A stretch of DNA of 64,000 nucleotides from Roseibium litorale (GCF_014842915.1 NZ_JACYXI010000011.1:62001-126000); one strand, 5' to 3'; shown: positions 9,650 to 18,577, counted from the first letter of the stretch. A program made the numbers and translations. The notes: a model not told the origin generated them from the letters alone.

Positions 9650-9794
9650 ACGTCTTGGTCCTCACTGCTGCCAGTGGGAGCTGCAACATGAGGCCAGTCT
9701 TCTTGTCCTGCTGAAGCCGCTGAGGCAAGGGCTGTCAGGTCTTGAGGCAAGCGCCATTTGCAATCTCACCGGTGGTAGAACGGCGGTCCACCCG

Positions 9795-9822
9795 AAAAAA
9801 AAGCCCGCCGTGGGGCGGGCTT
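9795..9822 (-). terminator. Intrinsic terminator of gcrA
   Basis: Read on the minus strand, AAGCCCGCC and GGCGGGCTT pair across a four-base loop and run into eight T. It lies 66 bases beyond the gcrA stop. The rest of 9650-9887 shows nothing else recognisable. Confidence 0.9.
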
Positions 9823-9887
9823 CAGGTGCGGCGCATTTCAGGTTTCCGCCCTGGCCTCTGGCGGAGACTTGACGATGCAGCCTTAAA

Positions 9888-10418
9888 TCAGGCCGAGATT
9901 GCCTTGCGGTCGCGGCGGCGGTCGCTGACCGGCTGGTAAGCAATCTTGCAGTGATGAGCGCAGTAAGGAACGCCCACGTCCGAGTTACGGCCGCAGAAGT
10001 AGAAATCTGCCGTGCTCGGGTCTCCGATCGGCCACTTGCAGGTCCGTTCGGTGAGGGTCAGGATCGTGGCGCGCTCGGAAATCGGCACCGGCTCGGCAGC
10101 CGGTTCGATCTGCGGCTTGATCGCGATGACATTGGCCGGTTCGGCGTCCATCTTCAGCGCTGTTGCGCCTTGCGTCTGGGGCTGTGCGCTTGCCGGGCGG
10201 CTGCTGCCGCTCGAAGAAGGCTGACCCGCGGGGCGCGCCTTGCGTGGCTTCGCTGCCGGGGCAGGGGTCTTCGCACGGCCAGACAAGCCGAGGCGGTGAA
10301 CCTTGCCAATAACTGCGTTGCGCGTGACGCCGCCAAGTTCACCTGCGATCTGGCTTGCGCTCAGTCCGTCGGTCCAGAGCTTTTTCAAAAGCTCCACGCG
10401 TTCGTTCGTCCAACTCAT
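9888..10418 (-). CDS. gcrA: Cell-cycle regulator GcrA
   Basis: GcrA is a sigma70-associated global activator in alphaproteobacteria that works preferentially at GANTC-methylated promoters. The diagnostic N-terminus MSWTNERVELLKKLWTDG is followed by the helix-turn-helix ASQIAGELGGVTRNAVIGKV. A basic, Ala/Pro/Ser-rich linker (about residues 50-105) leads to the C-terminal RNA-polymerase-contact region with cysteines in TERTCKWPIGDP, FYFCGRN and PYCAHHC. At 176 residues the length is typical. A perfect CtrA-type box lies 41 bp upstream of its start. Confidence 0.95.
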   Translation of the reverse strand: MSWTNERVELLKKLWTDGLSASQIAGELGGVTRNAVIGKVHRLGLSGRAKTPAPAAKPRKARPAGQPSSSGSSRPASAQPQTQGATALKMDAEPANVIAIKPQIEPAAEPVPISERATILTLTERTCKWPIGDPSTADFYFCGRNSDVGVPYCAHHCKIAYQPVSDRRRDRKAISA

Positions 10419-10458
10419 TTTGCCGCACCTCGTTGGTCCGTGGCCATGCCACGAGGCA

Positions 10459-10473
10459 TTAACCTAGTATTAA
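10459..10473 (-). promoter_or_regulatory. CtrA box in the gcrA promoter
   Basis: TTAA-N7-TTAA with no mismatch (TTAATACTAGGTTAA on the gcrA strand), 41 bp before the gcrA ATG. CtrA represses gcrA in Caulobacter and this position would suit the same logic. A second inverted repeat, GGCACGC/GCGTGCC, is at 10474-10491 beside it. Confidence 0.8.
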
Positions 10474-10681
10474 GGCACGCAAGGGCGTGCCAGCGATGGC
10501 ATATCTAGTGCCGTAAATTGATTTGCACACGAGATGTCGTGTCCGACGGGTTGAAGCCTACAATAGCGGTAAAATCTGAGGCAAGTTCCCGCCGGGATTC
10601 AGGTGGGGATGAAAAGACTTTTCCCCAGAATAGCCTGATCGGAGGGCGCTCCGCCGGATTGGCGGTTTTGGGCCAATTGCA

Positions 10682-10710
10682 TTGACAGCAAACCGCCCTC
10701 CGGGTGTATA
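10682..10710 (+). promoter_or_regulatory. Sigma70-type promoter of argD
   Basis: TTGACA at 10682-10687, a 17-bp spacer and TGTATA at 10705-10710 (or TATAAG two bases later). This is the strongest promoter match I see in the window. Transcription should begin near 10717-10719, 114-116 bases before the argD start. Confidence 0.75.
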
Positions 10711-10722
10711 AGCAGTCTCGAC

Positions 10723-10764
10723 ATGCGCGTGCCGCCTCATCGGGGCGGCATGTTTCGTTTTTAG
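10723..10764 (+). CDS. Putative 13-residue leader peptide of argD
   Basis: A tiny frame, [13 protein letters not shown] and then TAG, begins about five bases after the predicted transcription start, so it would be nearly leaderless. It contains three arginine codons (CGC, CGG, CGT). It runs through both arms of a terminator hairpin, and its stop codon overlaps the end of the T-tract. That is the geometry of a ribosome-controlled attenuator. Translation is inferred, not shown. Confidence 0.5.
   Translation: MRVPPHRGGMFRF
10730..10762 (+). terminator. Leader terminator upstream of argD (candidate attenuator)
   Basis: TGCCGCC and GGCGGCA pair across a seven-base loop (TCATCGG), followed by TGTTTCGTTTTT. 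It lies between the argD promoter and the argD start, so full-length argD mRNA requires read-through. The arm start ATGCGC at 10723 can alternatively pair with GCGCAT at 10791. Confidence 0.7.
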
Positions 10765-10832
10765 CGGCCTCTCAGGCTGCGGGGAACACTGCGCATGGCG
10801 TCTTCACCAACGCTCCCAGGGAGTTTGAGAAT

Positions 10833-12035
10833 ATGTCGGCGTCTACGCTGTTTGGTACTTACGCAAGATCGGGCCTGGAGTTCGATCGTGGGGAAGGTGT
10901 CTGGCTTGTGACGAGTGACGGCCGACGATTCCTCGATTGCGGGTCCGGCATCGCCGTCAACTCCGTTGGCCACAGCCACCCTCATCTCGTTGCCGCTCTG
11001 ACCGAGCAGGCGGCCAAGCTCTGGCACACGTCCAACCTGCACACACCTGCGGGCGGGGAGAAGCTTGGCAAACGCCTGACTGAGGCAACCTTCGCGGATA
11101 AGGTGTTCTTCACCAATTCCGGTGCGGAAGCCATGGAAGCCTCGATCAAGGCCGCGCGCCGCTATCATTATGACCACGGTCATCCGGAGCGGTTCCATAT
11201 CCTGACCTTTGAAGGGGCCTTCCACGGCCGGACCATCGCGACCATCGCGGCGGGCGGACAGGCGAAGTATCTCGAAGGCTTTGGCCCGAAGGCGCCCGGC
11301 TTCGACCAGATCCCGTTGACCGACATTGAGGCCGTCAAGAAGGCCATCGGTCCGCAGACCGCGGCCATCTGCATCGAGCCGGTTCAGGGCGAAGGCGGCA
11401 TCCGTGAGGTCCCGGTCGATTTCCTGCGTCAGCTCCGCAAACTTTGCGATGACGAAGGCATCCTGCTGATCCTGGACGAGATCCAGACCGGCGTTGGCCG
11501 GACTGGCAAGCTGTTTGCTCATGAGTGGGCCGGCATCACCCCGGACATCATGGCGATTGCGAAGGGCATCGGCGGCGGCTTCCCGATCGGCGCCTGCCTT
11601 GCAACGGAAGCTGTTGCCTCCTGCATGGTTCCGGGCACCCATGGTACGACTTTCGGCGGCAACCCGCTGGCCATGGCGGTCGGGAATGCGGTTCTGGACA
11701 TCATCCTGGCGGATGGCTTCCTTGAAGGTGTTCAGGCCAAGGGCCTTCTGCTCAAGCAGAAGCTCGCAGCTCTCGTCGATACCCACCCGAAGGTGGTGTC
11801 CGATGTGCGCGGCAAGGGGCTGCTGCTCGGCCTGAAGTGTGTCGTGCCGGTTGGCGAATTTGTTGCCAAGGCGCGCGAGCATGGGCTTCTGGCCGTTCCG
11901 GCAGGGGACAATGTGGTGCGGATCATCCCGCCGCTGACCATCTCCGAGGAAGAAATTGATGAGGCGCTTGTCCGGCTGGATGCCGCAGCAAGCGCTATTG
12001 AGAAGACAATGAGTGACGAAGGAGCGACGGTGTGA
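10833..12035 (+). CDS. argD: Acetylornithine aminotransferase ArgD
   Basis: PLP enzyme of arginine biosynthesis that interconverts N-acetylglutamate semialdehyde and acetylornithine. I choose the ATG at 10833 ([20 protein letters not shown]), which has AGGGAG nine bases upstream and gives the normal 400 residues; the frame is open further upstream but that part overlaps the leader. Visible motifs: [18 protein letters not shown], the aspartate in [14 protein letters not shown], the PLP lysine in [15 protein letters not shown], and [11 protein letters not shown]. Its stop overlaps the argF GTG start. Confidence 0.95.
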   Translation: MSASTLFGTYARSGLEFDRGEGVWLVTSDGRRFLDCGSGIAVNSVGHSHPHLVAALTEQAAKLWHTSNLHTPAGGEKLGKRLTEATFADKVFFTNSGAEAMEASIKAARRYHYDHGHPERFHILTFEGAFHGRTIATIAAGGQAKYLEGFGPKAPGFDQIPLTDIEAVKKAIGPQTAAICIEPVQGEGGIREVPVDFLRQLRKLCDDEGILLILDEIQTGVGRTGKLFAHEWAGITPDIMAIAKGIGGGFPIGACLATEAVASCMVPGTHGTTFGGNPLAMAVGNAVLDIILADGFLEGVQAKGLLLKQKLAALVDTHPKVVSDVRGKGLLLGLKCVVPVGEFVAKAREHGLLAVPAGDNVVRIIPPLTISEEEIDEALVRLDAAASAIEKTMSDEGATV

Positions 12036-12961
12036 CGACGAACGGCATCTCGCGGCATTTTCTCGACCTGACGGATTTTAACGGTGACGAGCTGCGGGCG
12101 ATCCTGCAGCGCGCCCGCGATATCAAGAGCACCCGGAACGGCGTGCGCCGCGGCGAAGGCCCGCTGGCGGGCAAGGTTCTGGCGATGATTTTCGAGCAGC
12201 CGTCAACGCGAACCCGTATCTCCTTTGACGTCGGCATGCGTGAGCTGGGCGGGGAAACCCTCATGCTCACCGGCGCTGAAATGCAGCTGGGCCGCGGCGA
12301 GACCATCGCCGATACGGCGCGGGTGCTGTCCCGCTTCGTCGATGCGGTCATGATCCGTATCCTCAGCCATGATGACCTCAACGAGCTGGCTGCAAACGCC
12401 ACTGTTCCGGTGATCAACGGCCTGACCAAGCGGTCCCATCCGTGCCAGATCATGGCCGACCTGATGACCTTTGAAGAGCATCGCGGCTCCATCAAGGGCA
12501 AGTCGGTTGCCTGGACCGGGGACAGCAACAACGTGCTGGCCTCCTGGGTTCATGCGGCACCGCGCCTCGACTTCGAGCTGCGCATTGCGACCCCTGGCGA
12601 ACTGGCTCCTCCGAAGGACCTGATCGAACGGGCCCGTGCGGAAGGTGGCTCCATCGTCGTGACCGATGATCCCTTTGAAGCGGTGAAGGGCACGGATTGT
12701 GTCATCACCGATTGCTGGGTTTCCATGGGTGATGATGACGAAGAACAGCGCCACAATCTGCTGGCTGCCTATCAGGTGAACCAGCGCCTGATGAACGAGG
12801 CCAATGGCGATGCATTGTTCATGCACTGCCTTCCTGCCCATCGCGGCGAGGAAGTGACCTCTGAAGTCATGGATGGTCCGAACTCGGTGGTCTTCGACGA
12901 GGCGGAAAACCGTCTGCACGCGCAGAAGGGCATTCTTGCCTGGTGTTTTGACGCGGTCTGA
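12032..12961 (+). CDS. argF: Ornithine carbamoyltransferase ArgF
   Basis: Makes citrulline from ornithine and carbamoyl phosphate. The carbamoyl-phosphate loop reads [14 protein letters not shown], the HPCQ motif is in [12 protein letters not shown], and the catalytic cysteine is in [11 protein letters not shown]. The length of 309 residues is typical of the anabolic enzyme. The start is GTG and overlaps the argD stop as GTGTGA, which implies coupled translation. It is followed 11 bases later by hslO. Confidence 0.95.
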   Translation: MTTNGISRHFLDLTDFNGDELRAILQRARDIKSTRNGVRRGEGPLAGKVLAMIFEQPSTRTRISFDVGMRELGGETLMLTGAEMQLGRGETIADTARVLSRFVDAVMIRILSHDDLNELAANATVPVINGLTKRSHPCQIMADLMTFEEHRGSIKGKSVAWTGDSNNVLASWVHAAPRLDFELRIATPGELAPPKDLIERARAEGGSIVVTDDPFEAVKGTDCVITDCWVSMGDDDEEQRHNLLAAYQVNQRLMNEANGDALFMHCLPAHRGEEVTSEVMDGPNSVVFDEAENRLHAQKGILAWCFDAV

Positions 12962-12972
12962 GAGGCAGAGAC

Positions 12973-13956
12973 TTGGCATTCGATCCTGAAGAGTTCGGCG
13001 TAACGCCTGCCGGGCCTGATGCAGTGCGTCCCTTCTCTGTTGAGGGACTTGATGTGCGTGGCCGTGCGGTTTCGCTCGGCCCCGTCATTGCTGCCATCAT
13101 CGACCGGCATGCCTATCCGGAGCCCGTCTCCCGGCTTCTGGCCGAGGCTGTGGTTCTGACCAGCCTGCTCGGCACCTCGCTCAAGTTCGAGGGGCGTTTC
13201 ACCCTGCAGACCAAGACCGATGGTCCGGTGTCCATGCTGGTTGTGGATTTCTCCTCACCGGATGCCATCCGTGCCTGCGCCAGCTTCGATGAAGCTCAGG
13301 TGCTGGATCTGATGGATGCGGGCAAGGCTTCTCCGGAAGCTCTGCTGGGGCGTGGTTATCTGGCAATGACTATCGACCAGGGGCAGCACATGCAGCGCTA
13401 CCAGGGCATGGTCGAGCTGGATGGCATTTCCCTGGAAGAAGTGGCCCGCCGCTACTTTGCCCGCTCCGAGCAGATCCCGACCGAAGTGCGTCTGGCGGTT
13501 GGCGAGCTCTTCACCCGTGCGGAAGGTGAGGCTCCGGCCCACAGCTGGACGGCTGGCGGTATCTTGATCCAGTTCCTGCCTGAAGCGCCCGAGCGCATGC
13601 GTCAGGCGGATCTCGATCCGGGCGATGCGCCTTATGAAACGGATGAGGGCGATTTCGAAGAGGATGATGCCTGGGTGGAAGCCCGCGCTCTCGTCGAAAC
13701 GGTCAAGGATGTCGAGCTGACGGATCCGGAAATTTCCGTCGAAAATCTGCTGTTCCGCCTGTTCCATGAGCGCGGCGTGCGTCTCTATGAGCCACAAAAG
13801 ATTGCCGACAAGTGCCGCTGCTCGCGCGAACGCATCGAAAGCGTTCTCGAAACCTTCACGGCTGAGGAAGTCGAAGACATGACCGTCGATGGGAAGATCG
13901 TGGTCAAGTGCGAGTTCTGCAGCACCAGCTACGGGTTCGACAAGGCCAGAACCTGA
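12973..13956 (+). CDS. hslO: Redox-regulated chaperone Hsp33
   Basis: Hsp33 is a cytosolic holdase switched on by oxidation of four zinc-bound cysteines. These are present near the C-terminus as CRC in ADKCRCSRER and CxxC in VKCEFCSTSYGF. The N-terminal chaperone domain is intact. The start is TTG at 12973, 11 bases after argF, giving 327 residues; the next in-frame ATG would delete the conserved N-terminus. Cotranscription with argDF, seen in other alphaproteobacteria too, ties it to a housekeeping operon rather than to a dedicated heat-shock promoter. Confidence 0.93.
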   Translation: MAFDPEEFGVTPAGPDAVRPFSVEGLDVRGRAVSLGPVIAAIIDRHAYPEPVSRLLAEAVVLTSLLGTSLKFEGRFTLQTKTDGPVSMLVVDFSSPDAIRACASFDEAQVLDLMDAGKASPEALLGRGYLAMTIDQGQHMQRYQGMVELDGISLEEVARRYFARSEQIPTEVRLAVGELFTRAEGEAPAHSWTAGGILIQFLPEAPERMRQADLDPGDAPYETDEGDFEEDDAWVEARALVETVKDVELTDPEISVENLLFRLFHERGVRLYEPQKIADKCRCSRERIESVLETFTAEEVEDMTVDGKIVVKCEFCSTSYGFDKART

Positions 13957-13977
13957 TCTTGTTGGAACAGAAAAATG

Positions 13978-14008
13978 AAAAGCCGCCGGGATTTCCAGGC
14001 GGCTTTTT
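13978..14008 (+). terminator. Terminator between hslO and the convergent hydrolase
   Basis: AAAAGCCGCC and GGCGGCTTTT pair around a 10-base loop, with TTTTT on the plus side and a run of A on the other side. It can therefore stop both hslO and the minus-strand hydrolase gene. Confidence 0.9.
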
Positions 14009-14033
14009 GTTGTGCGTACGGCTTGGGACAGGG

Positions 14034-14699
14034 TCAGGCTTGTAGGAGCTTGGCGGCAAATCCGGCGGTTGCAGCCGCAGCTGCGGTGACGTTGCTGTCG
14101 AGGGTTGCCGGCGATTGGCCGCGCGGGCCGAAGTCATGGTTGCCGTCTTCAAGATAGATGATTGAGACCTTTTCCGGCAGCGTGATGCCTGCCAGTTCTT
14201 CCCTGTTGCCGAACGGGTCGCGATCGCCCTGCAGGATCAGAACCGGGCGGTTGGACTGTTCCAGCGGCTCCAAACGCCAGGTGGCATCAGACTGACCGGT
14301 CGGATGGAACGGATAGCCGAAGCAGGCGACGGCCTTTACACGGGAGGGCAGCGAACTTCCGCCAGCCAGCATGGCCGCAACCCGTCCACCCATGGACTTA
14401 CCACCGATCAGCACCGGGCCATCCAGGCCTTCGGCCTTCATCTCTGCAAGCAGCTTCTGGAGAGCTGTCTGGAATTCGCCGATCAGCTTGTCTGCCTTGG
14501 GCGGCGGAGCCTTTGGCCCGCCGTCCCGGCGCTTGGCCATATAGGCGAACTCAAACCGGACTGCGGCAATCCCATGAGCGGCAAGGGCGTTTGCCAGGCG
14601 GTTCATGAAGCTGCTGTCCATGGCAGCGCCGGCCCCGTGGGCCAGAAGAAGGACGGCAGTTGGAGCTTGGTCTGGGCGGGTCCAGAGAAAATCGGCCAT
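14034..14699 (-). CDS. Alpha/beta hydrolase of the TEX30/KANL3-like family
   Basis: The 221-residue cytosolic protein has the compact fold of this family: an early LLLAHGAGAAMDSSFMNRLA oxyanion segment, the nucleophile elbow GGKSMGGRVAAM (serine of GxSxG), an acid in LQGDRDPFG and a catalytic histidine in LEDGNHDFGPRG. Members are annotated as dienelactone-hydrolase-like or putative esterases; the substrate is unknown. I start at 14699 (MADFLWTRPD), since the longer frame to 14789 is not conserved-looking and runs toward the divergent gene's promoter. It converges on hslO. Confidence 0.8.
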   Translation of the reverse strand: MADFLWTRPDQAPTAVLLLAHGAGAAMDSSFMNRLANALAAHGIAAVRFEFAYMAKRRDGGPKAPPPKADKLIGEFQTALQKLLAEMKAEGLDGPVLIGGKSMGGRVAAMLAGGSSLPSRVKAVACFGYPFHPTGQSDATWRLEPLEQSNRPVLILQGDRDPFGNREELAGITLPEKVSIIYLEDGNHDFGPRGQSPATLDSNVTAAAAATAGFAAKLLQA

Positions 14700-14815
14700 T
14701 GAAGGAAATCCGGTTCGGGCGCAGGTTGGGCCAAGGTGACGTGAAAATGCAGAGTGGCCGGAGGTATCGTGTTTTCCGGACCCCGGCAAGACAGAGCAGG
14801 AAGAGGGGAGCGAAT

Positions 14816-15622
14816 ATGCCTGAACTAGATGCGGGAATGGTGCGGCTTCTCGTATTTCTGGGCATATTCCTTCTGATGTCGCTGGCCGAAGTGGCTTGGC
14901 CCAGACGCAAGCTGTCGGTCAGCCGCAAAGGCCGCTGGCCGGTGAACTGGGCAATCGTTCTGCTCGACACCGCAATCGTCAGGCTGCTGTTTCCGTTGGG
15001 CGGGGTTGGACTGGCGGTATGGGCAGGGCAGGTGGACACCGGGTTGCTCAATCAGTTGGAGCTTTCTCCCGCTCTTGAAGGAGGTGCGGCCTTCCTTCTT
15101 CTGGACTTGGCTGTCTGGTTCCAGCACTGGGCTGCGCATAAGGTTCCGCTGCTTTGGCGTGTCCATCAAGTTCACCACGCGGACGGGGACATGGATGTAA
15201 CCACGGCGCTGCGGTTTCACCCCGTGGAGATCCTTTTGTCCTTTTTCTGGAAAGGCGCAGTGATCATAGCACTTGGGGCTTCGCCGGAGGCGGTCCTGGT
15301 ATTTGAAATCGCTCTTAATGGAACGGCGATGTTCAATCATGCGAACGCCCGGCTTCCAGGCTGCCTGGATTCGGCATTACGGTTTCTGGTCGTCACACCG
15401 GACATGCATCGTGTGCATCATTCCGCGGCACGGAACGAGACCGACAGCAACTACGGGTTTTGCCTGTCGGTATGGGACCGCCTCTTCCGCACCTATGTAC
15501 GGATGCCTGCACTTGGCCATCAGCGGATGACCATTGGTCTCAGCCCGGAAAAGTCGCGTGGGGCCCGGCGCCTTGGCTGGAGCCTGCTGTTGCCGTTCCG
15601 GGACAACGGCCGGAACCCTTAG
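14816..15622 (+). CDS. Sterol desaturase / fatty acid hydroxylase family protein
   Basis: Membrane-bound di-iron oxygenase family. The start at 14816 has AAGAGGGGAG just upstream and gives 268 residues. Several transmembrane segments are clear, beginning with MVRLLVFLGIFLLMSLAEVA. The histidine clusters of the family are all present: HWAAH, HQVHH, the FHP of ALRFHPVE, NHAN, and HRVHH. These would bind the two irons at the cytoplasmic face. The lipid hydroxylated or desaturated cannot be predicted. It ends convergently with the binding-protein gene, with four bases of overlap. Confidence 0.85.
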   Translation: MPELDAGMVRLLVFLGIFLLMSLAEVAWPRRKLSVSRKGRWPVNWAIVLLDTAIVRLLFPLGGVGLAVWAGQVDTGLLNQLELSPALEGGAAFLLLDLAVWFQHWAAHKVPLLWRVHQVHHADGDMDVTTALRFHPVEILLSFFWKGAVIIALGASPEAVLVFEIALNGTAMFNHANARLPGCLDSALRFLVVTPDMHRVHHSAARNETDSNYGFCLSVWDRLFRTYVRMPALGHQRMTIGLSPEKSRGARRLGWSLLLPFRDNGRNP

Positions 15623-16476
15623 TAAAAGCTCAGCGGGAAATAGCGGAGATAGAGCTCCCGGAAGGTTCCCTTCTGGGCAAGCACCCTCAGCGCATAATCT
15701 ATAGCTTCTGCGCGTTCCATGTCATCATTGCGAAGGGCAACGGAAAGCCCCTGGTCGAAATATCCAGGTTCCATCCAGGGGCCGCCTGCAAAGCTGCAGC
15801 AACTGCCGGCAGCCTCGCTATTCAGCCAGAAGGAAAGCGAAAGCCCATCGCCGAAATGCGCGTCGGCGCGGCCTTCGATCACATCCCTGCGTGCAGACGC
15901 AAGGTCTTCCTCAGTAATCAGCGTTGCCTCGGGCCAGAACGCGCGGGCGAATGCCTCGTGCCGGGAGCCAGCCTCGACCGAGAGGATTTTACCGGCAAGC
16001 GAGGTCTCGTCGAAGCTCTTGCCTTTCAGCGTGATGAACCGGGCTGGCAGTTTCAGATAGTCCTGGGTGAAGCGCAGGGAACCCTGCAACTCGGCGGTTG
16101 GAGCCAGGCCGGAGATGATCGCGTCACCTTCTCCCTCGCGAAGCGCATCAACCAGCACATCGAACTCCTTGATACGCAAAGAGCAGGAGCTGCCCAGTTC
16201 CAGACAGATCGCCCGGGCCAGATCCACGTTGAACCCCGTCAGGCGGCCGGTCTCGTCCCGGAAGACAAAGGGCGGGAAAGAGTCGGACGCAAGGAACTGG
16301 ATTTTCTCGGGAACTTGGGCAGGGCGGTCCAGAACGGCCTTGGGATCCCAGTAGTTTGGAACCACCGGTCCAGTGGCTTCTGCCAGCGCAGGAAGCACAA
16401 ATTGGGCGCAACCATAAAATGTAAAAAAAACTGTTAAAACTATTGATGGAAATCTTGACATGTGGCTAAATCGCAT
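15619..16476 (-). CDS. Extracellular solute-binding protein, family 3 (amino-acid type)
   Basis: Periplasmic binding protein of the PBP family 3. An N-terminal signal segment (FPSIVLTVFFTFYGCAQFVL) is followed by the two-lobe fold, with FLASDSFPPFVFRDETGRLT and GFNVDLARAICLELG in lobe one and SVEAGSRHEAFARAF at the hinge. Length is 285 residues; an internal ATG at 16461 is an equally good start. No permease or ATPase gene is adjacent, so it is either an orphan binding protein or serves a distant transporter. The residue pair CC at about position 215 is unusual. Confidence 0.8.
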   Translation of the reverse strand: MRFSHMSRFPSIVLTVFFTFYGCAQFVLPALAEATGPVVPNYWDPKAVLDRPAQVPEKIQFLASDSFPPFVFRDETGRLTGFNVDLARAICLELGSSCSLRIKEFDVLVDALREGEGDAIISGLAPTAELQGSLRFTQDYLKLPARFITLKGKSFDETSLAGKILSVEAGSRHEAFARAFWPEATLITEEDLASARRDVIEGRADAHFGDGLSLSFWLNSEAAGSCCSFAGGPWMEPGYFDQGLSVALRNDDMERAEAIDYALRVLAQKGTFRELYLRYFPLSFY

Positions 16477-16555
16477 CCGTACGGCTGAAGGGGTGGCCGG
16501 ATGATTGGGGTCTCACCGTAGAACTAGCACGGTGACGTTCCGGGGGGAACGGATC

Positions 16556-18391
16556 ATGGCGGATAGCTTGCCTGGAGTGGTTGGTGTACTCCACCAGCGG
16601 GGAATTGCCGAAAGCACGCTGAAGACGGCCATCAGGCAGGCGCCGGAACTCGGGATGACGCCTGCGGAATATCTGGTCCGCAAAGCCGTGGTCTCCGAAG
16701 AAGCCATCTACAGCGCAATGGCCGAATATTGCGGCATACCCTTTATCCCCGATCGCGGTTTCCGGCCCCAGTCGGTCAACTCCATCCCCGTCGGCCTTGG
16801 CAGTATGGATCGTGGTCCCCTGTTGACAGGCATAGGCAACCGGCAGCCCTATTACGTCATCGCTCCCGAGCTTTCGGAGTTCGAGCAGGTCAAGGCCTAT
16901 CTGGACACGCATCCTCTTCTTCAGAAGCAGCTCCGGATGAGCACGCCAGCCGCCGCAAGGCATGCTTCGACTGTTTTGAACACACCCGCGGGCGATCTGG
17001 AGAGCCGGTTCCCGCACTACAGCGCCAGGCTCCGGCTTTCTCAGACGCAGCTCTCTGTCGTTCTGGTTGCAATTATTGCCTTTCTGACCGGACTGCTGCT
17101 GCCGCCATCCGTTCTCGGCTACGGGGTAGGGTGCTTCTTTGCGCTCAATTGCTGCGCGACGGGTGTCGTCCGTTTGCTCAGTGCCTTTGCCACGCAGGGT
17201 GAGGTGATTGACTACCGGTTGCCCAAACCTTTCACAGACCCGCTGATCCGCTGGCCTGTCTACACGGTGCTTGTCCCGCTCTATAGGGAGGCCCAGGTCG
17301 TGGGAGATCTGATCGAGGGGTTGAGGCAGCTCGATTATCCGAGGAACCGTCTCGATATCCGCTTTCTGCTGGAATGGGACGACACGGAAACCCGGCATGC
17401 TTTCTACCGCCATGGCTTGCCGGATCACATGCAGATTGTTCTGGTGCCGGAAGGCAGCCCACGCACGAAACCCCGGGCATTGGCCCATGGGCTGGAAGGT
17501 GCAAAAGGGGAGCTGATCACCGTCTATGATGCGGAAGACAGGCCCGACCCGGATCAGCTCAAGAAGGCTGCGGTGTTTTTCAGCCTTGCTCCCCACCGGC
17601 TTGCCTGCCTGCAGGCCCGGCTCGCCGTGGACAATCACGACGAGAGCTTTTTTGCGCGCCAGTTTGCGCTGGAATACGCCTGTCTTTTTGATCAGCTTCT
17701 GCCTTGGTTTCACAAGAAATCCTGGCCCTTTCCGCTGGGCGGCACGTCAAACCACTTCCGGCGCTCCGTGCTTGATGCCGTAGGCGGTTGGGACAAGTAC
17801 AATGTCACTGAAGATGCGGATCTGGGTGTAAGACTGGCCCGGTTCGGCTACAGGATCGGTGTTCTGCCCAGCACCACTCATGAGGAGGCCCCGCTGTGCT
17901 GGAAGGCGTGGCGGAGCCAGAGGACCCGCTGGTTTAAGGGGTGGATGCAGACACTTTGCGTGCATATGCGCGATCCACGCCAGATTTGGCTGGATCTTGG
18001 CCCCACACGGAGCGTCGTGATGCTGGCGATGATTGCCGGAAGCTTCGTCATGATGGCCCTGCATCCTTTCATTCTTGCCATCATGGGGGGGTATATGACC
18101 GGGATCGTGCCGGCGCCTGCAAGGGCTGGCTTTTGGGAGACCGGCTTCCTGCTTCTGTGCGGCACGGCCATGTTTACGGGCTATGCGGGCGCTGCAACGG
18201 CAACCTGGCTGGCTGGCCGGAAGCGGGGATACGCCCCCAATCCGCTGGATCTGCTTCTGATCCCGGTCTACTGGATGTGTGCAAGTATTGCGTTTTACTG
18301 CGCCGTCTGGGAGTTTTTTACCAAGCCATTTCAATGGAACAAGACGGCCCATGGTCTCTCCAGCCGCCGCCGTCTGAGCCGCAAGCTCTGA
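16556..18391 (+). CDS. Family 2 glycosyltransferase with GspE/MshE-type N-terminal domain
   Basis: A 611-residue membrane glycosyltransferase. The first ~110 residues resemble the T2SSE-N/MshEN domain (LVRKAVVSEEAIYSAMAEYC, then GIPFIPD). Two hydrophobic helices follow (LSVVLVAIIAFLTGLLLPPS). The GT2 core has the nucleotide-sugar aspartates in VYDAEDRPDP, the catalytic TEDADLGVRL and the processivity motif in QRTRWFKGWMQ. Further transmembrane segments at the C-terminus are in the order seen in BcsA-type synthases. Substrate unknown; an exopolysaccharide or glucan is likely. The MshEN fold binds c-di-GMP in some proteins, which suggests but does not prove second-messenger control. The start has GGGGGGAACGG upstream. 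Confidence 0.85.
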   Translation: MADSLPGVVGVLHQRGIAESTLKTAIRQAPELGMTPAEYLVRKAVVSEEAIYSAMAEYCGIPFIPDRGFRPQSVNSIPVGLGSMDRGPLLTGIGNRQPYYVIAPELSEFEQVKAYLDTHPLLQKQLRMSTPAAARHASTVLNTPAGDLESRFPHYSARLRLSQTQLSVVLVAIIAFLTGLLLPPSVLGYGVGCFFALNCCATGVVRLLSAFATQGEVIDYRLPKPFTDPLIRWPVYTVLVPLYREAQVVGDLIEGLRQLDYPRNRLDIRFLLEWDDTETRHAFYRHGLPDHMQIVLVPEGSPRTKPRALAHGLEGAKGELITVYDAEDRPDPDQLKKAAVFFSLAPHRLACLQARLAVDNHDESFFARQFALEYACLFDQLLPWFHKKSWPFPLGGTSNHFRRSVLDAVGGWDKYNVTEDADLGVRLARFGYRIGVLPSTTHEEAPLCWKAWRSQRTRWFKGWMQTLCVHMRDPRQIWLDLGPTRSVVMLAMIAGSFVMMALHPFILAIMGGYMTGIVPAPARAGFWETGFLLLCGTAMFTGYAGAATATWLAGRKRGYAPNPLDLLLIPVYWMCASIAFYCAVWEFFTKPFQWNKTAHGLSSRRRLSRKL

Positions 18392-18503
18392 GTTTCATGC
18401 CTGCAGAGCTAGGCAAAGCACATCACGCAGCCGGCGAGGGGTCGCATAATGAAATGCTCCGGGCTCGGCGCTGGCAGATCCAATCGTTTCGGGAAAAGTG
18501 CGC

Positions 18504-18577
18504 TGGAGCGGGTGAAGGGAATCGAACCCTCGTCGTAAGCTTGGGAAGCTTCTGCTCTACCATTGAGCTACACCCGC
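18504..18577 (-). tRNA. tRNA-Gly(CCC)
   Basis: The minus strand folds into a complete 74-base cloverleaf with CCA encoded: acceptor GCGGGTG/CACCCGC, D-arm GCTC/GAGC, anticodon loop TTCCCAA and T-loop TTCGATT. The seven-base loop places CCC at positions 34-36, reading GGG glycine codons. The outermost anticodon-stem pair is a G-A mismatch. The rest of the 413-bp gap around it (18392-18804) holds nothing else I recognise. Confidence 0.93.

Noticed and set aside
10704..10832. 43-residue N-terminal extension of ArgD
   Set aside because: It overlaps the promoter and leader, is not conserved-looking and lacks a ribosome site, whereas the ATG at 10833 has one.
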